Positions 41,254 to 50,093 of a DNA stretch of 64,000 nt are shown here, in pieces. Position 1 is the stretch's first letter. Each line of letters starts with the position of its first letter. The notes beneath the pieces were generated by a model. The model had not been told where the DNA came from, did no database searches, and was given only the letters and a program-made list of their open reading frames with translations. The position numbers and the translations under genes were made by a program. The DNA comes from Donghicola sp041224595 (GTDB taxonomy: Bacteria > Pseudomonadota > Alphaproteobacteria > Rhodobacterales > Rhodobacteraceae). The stretch spans positions 248,001 through 312,000 of the forward strand of contig NZ_JBGFGN010000162.1 of assembly GCF_041224595.1 (NCBI RefSeq), read 5' to 3'.

Positions 41254-42630
41254 TTAGAAGTAGTCGATCGAGACTTGCAGTAAGCGCTCGACTTCGGAGA
41301 CGTCTTTTGTCAGGGCAAAGAGCGCGACGATATCACCTTCTTCGATCACCGTTGCCCCACGGGGCCGAATGTACTTGTCGCCTCGGATGACACCACCCAG
41401 CAAAACGCCTTCGGGGAAGTCGATGTCGCGAACAGGATTTCCTGACAATGGGCTGGTCGACAGAACCTGCGCTTCGATCACCTCTGCCTCGGCATCTCCA
41501 ATCGAATAGACGTTCCGCACGCGGCCGTGGCGGATGTGACGCAGGATCGAGCTGACCGTGGTGGCCCGCGGATTGATGAAAGCGTCAATCCCCAGCGGTT
41601 CGATCATCGGCAGCAGCGTTGGATCGTTAATGAGTGCAATCGACATGGGACACCCCAAAGACTTCGCACGGGTCGCCGCCAGCATGTTGGTCTTGTCGTC
41701 GTCTGTGACGCACAGCACCGCATCCGCGCGCTGGATATTGGCCTCTTGCAGGATCTCCGCATCCAGACCGTCACCGTGCAAAACAATCGTGCGCTCGAGT
41801 GCGTCAGCTGCTTTCTCCGCAACTTTACGGTTCTTTTCGATGACCTTTAGGCGCACACGGTTCTTCTGGCTTTCCAGCTCTTTGGCCACGGCCAGACCGA
41901 CATTCCCTCCACCAACCAGCACCACGCGCTCTTGTTTGCGGGGCTTCTTGCCAAAGATCTCCATGCAGCGGTTCACATCGTCTTCGCAGGTAAACACGTA
42001 GATCTGGTCACCGGCAAAAATCTGATCGCCAGCCTCGGGCGCATAGAGAGAGCCTTCGCGCCGTATGCCCACCACCGTCGCCCGCAGGGTCGAAAACAGA
42101 TCGGTCAGCTGCCGCAGCGGCGTATTCAGCACAGGGCAATCTTCGTCGGTGACAATCCCCAAGAGCCGTGCGCGGCCATCGAAAAACACTTCGGTGTCAA
42201 AGGTTTCTGGCGCAGACAATCGCTGGAGCGCTGCTGCTGCCACTTCGCGTTCAGGGCTGATCACCACATCAATGGGCAGATGTTCACGGCGATACAGATC
42301 CGAGTAGATTGCAGTCAGGTAGCTTTGCGCCCGCAGACGCGCGATCTTGCGCGGGATGTCAAAGACAGAGTGCGCCACCTGACAGGTGACCATGTTCACC
42401 TCGTCCGAATAGGTCGCGGCGATAATCATGTCCGCGTCCCGCGCCCCTGCCCGTTCCAGCACGTCTGGATAGCTGGCAAACCCCGCAATCCCTTGAACAT
42501 CAAGCGAATCCGTCGCGCGGCGTACCAATTCTGGATTGCTGTCCACCACCGTCACATCATTCAGCTCACTGGACAGGTGACGGGCAATTTGCCAACCGAC
42601 CTGACCTGCCCCGCAGATGATCACTTTCAT
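41254..42630 (-). CDS. trkA: Trk potassium uptake regulator TrkA
   Basis: 458 residues made of two tandem RCK_N/RCK_C units. Each Rossmann half begins with a nucleotide loop: GAGQVGWQIARHLSSE at residue 7 and GGGNVGLAVAKELESQ near residue 233. It binds NAD(H) or ATP on the cytoplasmic face of TrkH and gates it. AGGAGG lies 8 bases before the ATG. It starts 70 bp after ntrX and runs directly into trkH. Confidence 0.96.
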   Translation of the reverse strand: MKVIICGAGQVGWQIARHLSSELNDVTVVDSNPELVRRATDSLDVQGIAGFASYPDVLERAGARDADMIIAATYSDEVNMVTCQVAHSVFDIPRKIARLRAQSYLTAIYSDLYRREHLPIDVVISPEREVAAAALQRLSAPETFDTEVFFDGRARLLGIVTDEDCPVLNTPLRQLTDLFSTLRATVVGIRREGSLYAPEAGDQIFAGDQIYVFTCEDDVNRCMEIFGKKPRKQERVVLVGGGNVGLAVAKELESQKNRVRLKVIEKNRKVAEKAADALERTIVLHGDGLDAEILQEANIQRADAVLCVTDDDKTNMLAATRAKSLGCPMSIALINDPTLLPMIEPLGIDAFINPRATTVSSILRHIRHGRVRNVYSIGDAEAEVIEAQVLSTSPLSGNPVRDIDFPEGVLLGGVIRGDKYIRPRGATVIEEGDIVALFALTKDVSEVERLLQVSIDYF

Positions 42631-42700
42631 TGCCGCAAGCCTCCTGCTCTTAGGCTTTTTCCTTGGCAGGTTGTCGCAGGCGCGTCAATCGGGGCCTCGA

Positions 42701-44095
42701 TCACTCTTCTTCGCCCTCGCCGTTTTTGGTCGTCCCTTTGGCTCCGATGCCCAGAGACTTCAGTTTTCTGTGCAGTGCGCTGCGTTCCATCCCGACAAAC
42801 TGCGCCGTGCGGCTGATGTTTCCGCCAAATCGGTTGATCTGGGTCAGCAAATATTCACGTTCAAAGGCTTCGCGGGCCTCGCGGAGCGGCAGCGCCGCCA
42901 AGGCACCGGACAGGACCACGCGATCCCCGCCGCCCGTATCAGGGCTGTCAGAACCAGAGACTTCGGCCGCACTAATGGGCCCATCCCCGTCGCCCAAGAT
43001 CAGGACACGCTCGATCAAGTTGCGCAGCTGCCGAACGTTTCCAGGCCAAATATGAGATTGCAGAACAGCGATGGCCTCATCGCTAAGCGTCCGCTTCGGC
43101 AAACCCTGCTGGCTGTTCAATTCCTCGATGAAATAGGACACCAGCAAGGGTAAATCCTCGCGGCGTTCAGACAGCGCAGGCACAGCAACGGGCACCACAT
43201 TCAGACGGTGATACAGTTCTTCGCGGAACCGACCTCCGGCAATCTCGCTCTTCAGATCGCGACCCGTCGAAGAGATCACACGTAAATCGACGCGCACTTT
43301 ATCTGTCCCGCCGACCCGCTGGAATGTTTGATCCACCAACACGCGCAGCATCTTGGACTGGGTGCCCAAGGGCATGTCGGCCACTTCGTCCAGATACAGC
43401 ACGCCGCCGTCTGCTTGCTCGAGCATCCCCTTTTCCACACCACGCTCGCCGCTTTCGCGCCCGAACAGGACTGTTTCCATCTGGTCCGGTTGGATCGATG
43501 CACAGCTCACAGTCACAAAAGGCGCCGTCGCACGGTTCGAATTTTGATGAATGTAGCGTGCAGCGACCTCTTTCCCGCTGCCCGCAGGTCCGGTCAACAA
43601 AACCCGCCCGTTCGAACGTGTGACCTTGTCAAGCTGACCCACCAGCCCGCGGAACGCTGCGCTCTCGCCAACCATCACCAGAGGCTTCTGATCGACCCGC
43701 TTCAGGCTTTGGTTTTCGCGGCGCAATAGGCTGGTTTCCATCGCACGGCGGATCACCACCAGCAACTGGTCGATGTTAAAGGGCTTTTCAATGAAATCGT
43801 AGGCGCCCTGCTTGATTGCCGCGACCGCGATCTCGATATTCCCGTGCCCTGAGATGATCACCACCGGAATGCCCGGATTATCGCGCTTGACGACCTTCAG
43901 AATATCGATGCCATCCATCTGGCTGTCCTTCAGCCAGATATCGAGGATCATCAACGCAGGCGGCGCAGAGTTCAGCTGCTGCATGCATTCATCTGACGAA
44001 CCGGCGAGACGCACGGCATAGCCCTCATCCTCGAGAATATCTCCGATCAACTCGCGGATATCGCGCTCGTCATCTACGATAAGAATGTCGCTCAT
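42701..44095 (-). CDS. ntrX: Nitrogen assimilation response regulator NtrX
   Basis: 464 residues from the ATG at 44095; the frame is open 18 codons further but that lies inside ntrY. Receiver domain (ILIVDDERDIRELIG, phosphorylation site in MILDIWLKD), AAA+ domain with Walker A GPAGSGKEVAARY and Walker B GVLYLDEVADMP, and a Fis-type HTH (NISRTAQFVGMERSALHRKL). The sigma-54 contact loop GAFTGA is absent: the stretch between FGRESGE and GMLEQADGG has no such motif. Thus it probably does not act as a classical sigma-54 activator. Partner of NtrY, whose stop is one base away. Confidence 0.95.
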   Translation of the reverse strand: MSDILIVDDERDIRELIGDILEDEGYAVRLAGSSDECMQQLNSAPPALMILDIWLKDSQMDGIDILKVVKRDNPGIPVVIISGHGNIEIAVAAIKQGAYDFIEKPFNIDQLLVVIRRAMETSLLRRENQSLKRVDQKPLVMVGESAAFRGLVGQLDKVTRSNGRVLLTGPAGSGKEVAARYIHQNSNRATAPFVTVSCASIQPDQMETVLFGRESGERGVEKGMLEQADGGVLYLDEVADMPLGTQSKMLRVLVDQTFQRVGGTDKVRVDLRVISSTGRDLKSEIAGGRFREELYHRLNVVPVAVPALSERREDLPLLVSYFIEELNSQQGLPKRTLSDEAIAVLQSHIWPGNVRQLRNLIERVLILGDGDGPISAAEVSGSDSPDTGGGDRVVLSGALAALPLREAREAFEREYLLTQINRFGGNISRTAQFVGMERSALHRKLKSLGIGAKGTTKNGEGEEE

Positions 44096-44096
44096 C

Positions 44097-46394
44097 TTAT
44101 TCAGAAGCCTCGTTTTTTTGTGGTTTTCCTTCCTCCAGCGGCAGCACAATTTCGGCGCGCGCGCCGCGATGTGCTCCGGGAGAGAAGGCAGCAGCGTCTT
44201 CCAGGCTCAGAAGTCCGCCGTGTTCCTCGATAATTTTCTTCACGATAGGGAGGCCCAGGCCGGTGCCCTTGTCGCGGGTGGTCACATAGGGTTCAAACAA
44301 GCGCGCACGATCCTCGGGCAATCCGATGCCGTTGTCGGAAATCGTGATACGTGCGCGCGCGCCATCGCATTTCATCGCGACCCTGATCTCGGGGGAAAAG
44401 TCGCAGTCATCGCCCTTTTCCAATCTAGATTCAATGGCTTCTCCGGCATTCTTGATCAAGTTGATCAGTGCCTGAGAAATCATCGTCTCGTCGAGCAAAG
44501 ACGTTACGGGGTCTGCCGGGATACTCGTTTTGAATTTAACATCTGCCTGGCCTACGTCCTGCAGCACCACGGCATCGCGTAGGATTTTGGTCAAATCAAC
44601 GGGCCTGCGCTGGGGCTGCGGCATACGGGCAAACTTCGAGAACTCGTCGACAATGCGGCGCAAATCCTCGGTTTGGCGAACGATAACGTCGGTCAGTTGC
44701 TCCAGCTTGTCCACATCCTCGCCTGCGGCCTTTGCGAACTTGCGCCGGATGCGCTCGGCGGACAGGCGGATCGGCGTGAGCGGGTTCTTGATCTCGTGGG
44801 CAATACGGCGCGCCACATCCCCCCATGCCGCCATCCGCTGCGCCGAGACCAGATCGCTCACGTCGTCAAATGCAAGCACGTAGCCTTCGAGCAGCTCCTC
44901 GTGGTTCATCCGCGCCGACATCCGTACCAAAAGCGTTTCAGTGCGGCCGTCACGGGTCAAACGGACCTGTTCTTGGACACTGTCGCTGGGATCTTCGCTC
45001 AGACGTTTGAACACCGGCAAGAACTCTGGCGCGATGAGCCCCATGGGCTGCCCTTCCTCGTCGCCCTCCAGTCCCAACAAAGCCACCGCGGACCGGTTCG
45101 CCAAGGTGATCTTGCCATCGGTATCCAGCGCCACCACCGCAGAGGTGACCGAGCTGAGGATCGAGTCAAACAGTCGGCGCCGACGCTCGATTTGGTCGGT
45201 GTTGTCCAGCAATGTATCCCGCTGGACCTTCAGTTGCCGCGTCATCTGGTTAAAGTAGCGGCCAAGCATGGCGATCTCGTCATCGCCCTTTTCCTCGCGC
45301 ACCTGAATGTTCAGATCCCCAGAGCCCACGCGCTGCGCAGCGCCGGCAAGCCGCCCGATCGGGCGCGCCAATCGCTCTGCGAAATACAAGCCCAACCAGA
45401 TCGCAGCGAGGATGAGGATCAACGCGAATCCAAGGTACAAAAGCCCGAATTCGAACAGAAGCCGCCCGCGATCATTCTCTAGCTGTTGGTAGAGCTTTAC
45501 CGTTTGTTGTGTGTCATCCAACAGCCGCAAGATATCCCCATCTACTTGGCGGCTCACATATAGGAAGCGGTCGATAAACCCGGGCAAATCAACCAGCGCA
45601 CGGAACTCGTCCCGATCCCAGTCTTTGATGACCTCAATCCCGTTGTCTCGCGCGGACTGAATTTGCTCGACCGACGGCATTTCATAGTTGAACAGATACG
45701 ATCCCTCGCCGCGGGCTTTGATCTCTCCGCTCGAATTGATGACAAAGGCTTCGGTCAACCCGCGCTGAATCTTGCTTTGACCCTCGGCCAGAAAACGGCG
45801 AACATCGCCGTCGGTCAGATAGCCCGCAACGCGGCGGTTTACCTCGAGGTAACTGGCCAGAACCCGCGCATCTTCGGACAAATCCTGACGATGCTCTTGT
45901 TCGTAAGCCTGAGCCGCTGCGAGCGAGGTTCCCAAAACCCGTTGAACGCGATCGGAAAACCATCCCTCGAGGCCAAAATTCACTGTGAGCGTCGCGAAAA
46001 CCGCAACGCAGACCGTGGGCACCAGCGCCAGCATCACAAAAACACCGGTCAGTCGCAGGTGCAAACGCGATCCCGCAGAGCGGGCGCGCCGCGCCGCGAT
46101 CATCTGGGCCACACGCCCCAACACGAGCGCAGCCACCAGCAGCACGTAGACAAAATCAGCAAGAAGAATGCCGCGCAGATGCGCAGAAGACATCCCTTGG
46201 TCCAAGGGACCCAGTACAAGAAACGTCGCCAAAGCAAGCATCGGCCCGAGGATCACCAACCCGAGCGTCGCAATGTTCTGGAACTTTCGTTGGGCCCGCA
46301 ACCGATTGATGCGGTCCCAAGTCAGAGAGCGGCCAAGCCGCTGTGCCCCTGTTGCCACGGGTCTACCTCTAGTGATGGGGGCCAAAACGGCCAC
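44097..46394 (-). CDS. ntrY: Nitrogen-related sensor kinase NtrY
   Basis: 765 residues. About four N-terminal transmembrane segments (for example LGLVILGPMLALATFLVLG, FVYVLLVAALVLG) flank a periplasmic region; a HAMP domain (RLARPIGRLAGAAQRVGSGD), a PAS domain, the phosphorylation helix RRIAHEIKNPLTPIRLS and an ATPase domain (NAGEAIESR, DNGIGLPED, GTGLGLPIVKKI) follow. The start is a GTG at 46394 without a strong ribosome site, so it is uncertain by a few codons. Works with NtrX. A hairpin of 37 bases separates it from ntrC. Confidence 0.94.
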   Translation of the reverse strand: MAVLAPITRGRPVATGAQRLGRSLTWDRINRLRAQRKFQNIATLGLVILGPMLALATFLVLGPLDQGMSSAHLRGILLADFVYVLLVAALVLGRVAQMIAARRARSAGSRLHLRLTGVFVMLALVPTVCVAVFATLTVNFGLEGWFSDRVQRVLGTSLAAAQAYEQEHRQDLSEDARVLASYLEVNRRVAGYLTDGDVRRFLAEGQSKIQRGLTEAFVINSSGEIKARGEGSYLFNYEMPSVEQIQSARDNGIEVIKDWDRDEFRALVDLPGFIDRFLYVSRQVDGDILRLLDDTQQTVKLYQQLENDRGRLLFEFGLLYLGFALILILAAIWLGLYFAERLARPIGRLAGAAQRVGSGDLNIQVREEKGDDEIAMLGRYFNQMTRQLKVQRDTLLDNTDQIERRRRLFDSILSSVTSAVVALDTDGKITLANRSAVALLGLEGDEEGQPMGLIAPEFLPVFKRLSEDPSDSVQEQVRLTRDGRTETLLVRMSARMNHEELLEGYVLAFDDVSDLVSAQRMAAWGDVARRIAHEIKNPLTPIRLSAERIRRKFAKAAGEDVDKLEQLTDVIVRQTEDLRRIVDEFSKFARMPQPQRRPVDLTKILRDAVVLQDVGQADVKFKTSIPADPVTSLLDETMISQALINLIKNAGEAIESRLEKGDDCDFSPEIRVAMKCDGARARITISDNGIGLPEDRARLFEPYVTTRDKGTGLGLPIVKKIIEEHGGLLSLEDAAAFSPGAHRGARAEIVLPLEEGKPQKNEASE

Positions 46395-46409
46395 CGACGC
46401 AATATCGTG

Positions 46410-46446
46410 GTAGGATGACCGGGGTGCGCCCCAAAAGCCATCCTAC
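46410..46446 (-). promoter_or_regulatory. Hairpin between ntrC and ntrY
   Basis: Outer stem GTAGGATG / CATCCTAC (8 bp) and inner stem GGGG / CCCC (loop TGCG), in the 62-bp gap between ntrC and ntrY. No T-run follows, so it may process or stabilise the transcript rather than end it. Confidence 0.5.
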
Positions 46447-46456
46447 TGTTGCGTAT

Positions 46457-47821
46457 TTACATCAACTTGCGGCGCCGTGTCACCTGAATATCGAGATCTG
46501 TGATCTTTTTCCTGAGGGTATTTCGGTTAATTCCCAGTAGATCCGCGCATTTGGCCTGATTTCCACCGGTTGCATCGAGGGCGATTTCGATCAGGGGCAG
46601 CTCTATCTCGTGCAAGATTCGCTGATAAAGCCCGGGAGGCGGCAACACGCCGCCATGGAGATCGAAATACCGACGCAGATGGCGCGCGACCGAAGCCGAG
46701 AGCTTCTCTTGGGGGGCGCCACTCACCATCGGTTCGATGCTGGGCTGATTGCCGAGCACAGATTCAACCTCGGTCTGGGTAATGCTGGGTTCGCGAGAGG
46801 TGACCACCAGACGCTTCATTGCATTTTCCAGCTGGCGGACGTTGCCCGGCCAACTATAGGCGCGCACCATTTTCTCTGCTTCATCAGACAATTGGCGTGC
46901 GGGGGCGCCCTCTTGCTCGGACTTCATGAGGAAGTGCGCGGCCAGCAGCGGGATGTCATCCACACGCTCGCGCAAAGCGGGAACCTGAATCGAGACACCG
47001 CCAAGACGATAGAACAGATCCTGACGGAACTCGCCGCCCTCCATCCTGTTGGTCAGATCGGTCTGGCTGGTCGCCATAATCCGTGGCGCGTTGTCGGTCA
47101 GGCTATCGAGCATCCGGACCACGCGGGCCTGCGCCTCGGCGCTCAGATCACCGACCTCGTCGAACAAAAGCGAGCCGCCGCGCGCTTTGGCCAGCGCCTG
47201 AGCCGGACCCTCCAACGTTTCCAGATCGTTGGAATTCACGGTCACGAACGGCAGCGTGCGGCGATCACTGAAGTCGTGAATAGCCTTCGCGATCAGAGAC
47301 TTACCGGACCCACTTTCCCCAGAAATCAGGACCGGAAGTTCGGTGTTCATGACCCGCGCAACCAGACGATAGAGCGCCTGCATCGCGGGGGTACGCCCCA
47401 CCAAGGGCAACTCGTCGGGACGCTCTGGCTCTTCGGTGGCCCGAGGTGTGCTGCGGGCGCTGCTTTCCAGTGCGCGCGCGGTGCGCTTCATCAGGTCGGG
47501 CAGATCGAACGGCTTGGGCAGGTAGTCATAGGCCTTGGCCTCAGCGGCCTGAATGGCGGTCATGATGGTATTCTGGGCCGAGATCACGATAACAGGCAGG
47601 TTCGGACGCTCTTCGCCAATCTTCGGCAGCATCTCCAGACCATTGCCGTCCGGCATCATCACGTCGCTGATCACCACGTCGCCCTTGCCCTCGCTGACCC
47701 AACGCATCAGCGTGGTCAACGAACTGGTCGCGTGGACTTTGCAGCCTGCGCGGGTCAAGGCTTGGGTCAACACCGTGCGAATGGTGCGATCATCATCTGC
47801 GACCAATACAGTTCCGTCCAT
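46457..47821 (-). CDS. ntrC: Nitrogen regulator NtrC (GAFTGA-less)
   Basis: 454 residues. Receiver domain (VLVADDDRTIR, D53 in VVISDVMMPDGNG), AAA+ domain with Walker A SGESGSGKSLIAKAIH and Walker B GGSLLFDEVGDLS, and the Fis-type HTH (GNQAKCADLLGINRNTLRKKI). The region between FVTVNSNDLETL and RGGSLLF is short and has no GAFTGA. In Rhodobacter capsulatus NtrC likewise lacks this loop and activates sigma-70 RNA polymerase; the same is expected here. It begins 12 bp after ntrB. Confidence 0.96.
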   Translation of the reverse strand: MDGTVLVADDDRTIRTVLTQALTRAGCKVHATSSLTTLMRWVSEGKGDVVISDVMMPDGNGLEMLPKIGEERPNLPVIVISAQNTIMTAIQAAEAKAYDYLPKPFDLPDLMKRTARALESSARSTPRATEEPERPDELPLVGRTPAMQALYRLVARVMNTELPVLISGESGSGKSLIAKAIHDFSDRRTLPFVTVNSNDLETLEGPAQALAKARGGSLLFDEVGDLSAEAQARVVRMLDSLTDNAPRIMATSQTDLTNRMEGGEFRQDLFYRLGGVSIQVPALRERVDDIPLLAAHFLMKSEQEGAPARQLSDEAEKMVRAYSWPGNVRQLENAMKRLVVTSREPSITQTEVESVLGNQPSIEPMVSGAPQEKLSASVARHLRRYFDLHGGVLPPPGLYQRILHEIELPLIEIALDATGGNQAKCADLLGINRNTLRKKITDLDIQVTRRRKLM

Positions 47822-47833
47822 AACCCGTTCTCC

Positions 47834-48934
47834 TTACTTCGAATTCTGCTCTTGGGCTGCCTTCATCTCTTGGCGCACCGCACGGGGCACCTGAGGCAGC
47901 GAAATGCGAAAAGTTGTTTTGCCGGGGACCGAGTCCACCGAAATCCAGCCGTCATGTTCCGAGATAATCTTGCTGACCAAGGCGAGCCCCAGTCCAGTCC
48001 CGTTCTCCCGACCCGAGACGAAAGGATCGAACACATCATCGGCGATTTCCGGCGGCAGACCGGGGCCGTCATCCTGAATCTCGATCTGTAGGGGCAGAGC
48101 TTTGCCGCCTCCGTCCTTTCGGCGCAAACGCAGGGAATACTCGTAATAGGTCCGCATCTTGATGGTGCCGCCGCCGTTCCCCGCCGCTTGGGACGCGTTC
48201 TTGAGCAGGTTCAGGACCACCTGAAGCAATTGGTCCGCATCCACCCACGCTTCGGGCAGCGAGGGGTCGAAATCCTCGACAAAGGTCATGTTCGCGCCAA
48301 AGCCAAGGATGGCCGACCGGCGCGCACGGTCCAGAATGTCGTGTAGGTTCACCGCCGCCAGTTTGGGCGGGCGCTGGTTGCCGAACTGTTCGACCTGATC
48401 CAAGAGCGCAGCGATCCTGCGGGTCTCACCCACAATTAGATCGGTCAGTTCCAAGTCCTGCTTGGGCAGGCTCATGGACAAAAGCTGTGCCGCACCTGCA
48501 ATCCCCGCGAGCGGGTTCTTAATCTCGTGCGCCAGCATTTGCGCCATGCCAATCGCGGATTTCGCCGCAGACTTAACGGTTTGTCCTTGAGTGATCCGGC
48601 CCGCAAACTCGCGAGTCGACAGCAGGAACAGAAACTTGCCCGGCGATCCGATCAGCGGCGCGATCTGCAACGTGCACTGCAAGGGCGCGCGGTCGCCCGT
48701 CCCGACATCCACATCGTTGACGATCAGGACCGAGTTGTCTTTGCGGGCGCGCCCGAACGCTTCTTCGATCGGCGCGTCCACGGCCAGAACGTCGAACACC
48801 GGATAGCCGATCATCGAACGGGTCGAGTGGTTCAGGAACCCCTCGGCGGCGGGGTTCATATCACAAATCTTGCTCTCTTCGTCGACCAAGAGGCCGGGCA
48901 CCGGCAAGGAGTTCCACAGGGTATCGAGGGTCAT
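47834..48934 (-). CDS. ntrB: Nitrogen sensor kinase NtrB
   Basis: 366 residues, soluble. A PAS domain (about 5-120), phosphorylation helix AHEIKNPLAGIAGAAQLL, and ATPase domain with NLLKNASQAAGNG, DDGPGLPPEI and GTGLGLALVSKIISEHDG. NtrB phosphorylates NtrC under nitrogen limitation and is held in check by PII. The start overlaps the dusB stop by 4 bp, so dusB-ntrB-ntrC is one unit, as in the nifR3-ntrB-ntrC operon of R. capsulatus. Confidence 0.96.
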   Translation of the reverse strand: MTLDTLWNSLPVPGLLVDEESKICDMNPAAEGFLNHSTRSMIGYPVFDVLAVDAPIEEAFGRARKDNSVLIVNDVDVGTGDRAPLQCTLQIAPLIGSPGKFLFLLSTREFAGRITQGQTVKSAAKSAIGMAQMLAHEIKNPLAGIAGAAQLLSMSLPKQDLELTDLIVGETRRIAALLDQVEQFGNQRPPKLAAVNLHDILDRARRSAILGFGANMTFVEDFDPSLPEAWVDADQLLQVVLNLLKNASQAAGNGGGTIKMRTYYEYSLRLRRKDGGGKALPLQIEIQDDGPGLPPEIADDVFDPFVSGRENGTGLGLALVSKIISEHDGWISVDSVPGKTTFRISLPQVPRAVRQEMKAAQEQNSK

Positions 48935-49914
48935 GCGGCCTCTCCCAACGGGTTCAGCAGCGCCTCTTCCAGATGCTCGAAAACAGCGGACGGCTCTTTT
49001 GCCGTCAGGATGCGACGCCGTGTTGCGGCGTTCGTTTGTGCGTTGTCCATATACCAGCCCAAATGTTTGCGCGCGACCTTGAGACCAAGCTCGCCGCCAT
49101 AAAAAGAAAGCATTTCGTCATAATGTCCGGCGACCATATCCACGAGCGCCTGCCCCTCGGGGATGTCCGGTGCGGGGGTCCCAAAGAGGTCATGTGCGAC
49201 TTCTGCCAGCACCCAAGGGCGTCCCTGTGCGCCGCGTCCGATCATGACCCCGTCTGCGCCGGACTGATCCAGCGCCATACGGGCTGTGTCCGCATCCACG
49301 ATATCGCCATTTGCTATGACTGGAATGCTGACCGCCTGTTTGACGTTGGCAATCGCAGCCCAATCGGCAGACCCTTTGTAAAACTGACAGCGGGTGCGGC
49401 CATGAATGGTCATCATCTGCACGCCCGCTGCTTCGGCGCGCTGCGCCAATTCCGGTGCGTTCAGGCAGTCATCATCCCAACCAAGGCGACACTTCAGCGT
49501 CACCGGCACATCCACGGCGGCCACCACAGCCTCGATCAAGGTCAGTGCATGATCCAGATCGCGCATCAAAGCCGAGCCGGAATAGCCGTTGGTCACCTTT
49601 TTGGCGGGGCACCCCATATTGATGTCGATGACACGCGCACCATCACCGGCCACCCGCTTTGCAGCCTCGGCCATCCAGTAGGCGTCCTTGCCCGCGATCT
49701 GCACACTGGTCCTGTCTACACCAAGCCCTAACTCAGCCTTGGCCCGCACACCGGGCTTGGACTGGATCATCTCTTGGCTGGCGACCATTTCACTGACCAC
49801 CAGTCCGGCGCCAAAGCGCGACACCAGATTGCGGAAGGGCAAATCGGTGATCCCCGCCAAGGGGGCCAAGAGAACTGGAGGCTCGATCGAGAGGTTTGCC
49901 ACGCGAATGGACAA
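48931..49914 (-). CDS. dusB: tRNA-dihydrouridine synthase DusB (NifR3)
   Basis: 327 residues, FMN-dependent TIM barrel. LLAPLAGITDLPFRNL opens the barrel, INMGCPAKKVTNGYSGSAL (C-P-x-K-K) holds the catalytic cysteine, and VTLKCRLGWDD, TIHGRTRCQFYKG and GVMIGRGAQGRPWV are family motifs. It reduces uridine in the tRNA D-loop. It is the first gene of the ntr operon and was named nifR3 for that reason; no direct nitrogen role is implied. Divergent from ispDF across 179 bp. Confidence 0.97.
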   Translation of the reverse strand: MSIRVANLSIEPPVLLAPLAGITDLPFRNLVSRFGAGLVVSEMVASQEMIQSKPGVRAKAELGLGVDRTSVQIAGKDAYWMAEAAKRVAGDGARVIDINMGCPAKKVTNGYSGSALMRDLDHALTLIEAVVAAVDVPVTLKCRLGWDDDCLNAPELAQRAEAAGVQMMTIHGRTRCQFYKGSADWAAIANVKQAVSIPVIANGDIVDADTARMALDQSGADGVMIGRGAQGRPWVLAEVAHDLFGTPAPDIPEGQALVDMVAGHYDEMLSFYGGELGLKVARKHLGWYMDNAQTNAATRRRILTAKEPSAVFEHLEEALLNPLGEAA

Positions 49915-50093
49915 ATGATTAATCCTTGTGCAATTGATAATGTGTTACCCAGCATGCGCCTTTCTTTCAACGGCACGGTGCTGATTTAGCGCCCGCAATT
50001 GAGCGAACGCACATTTTTTAATCACAACCGAGGGGTGGATTGCCAGCGCTGTTTGGACAGCCTAAGCAGGGCGGGAATTACAGGACGAGGGCT

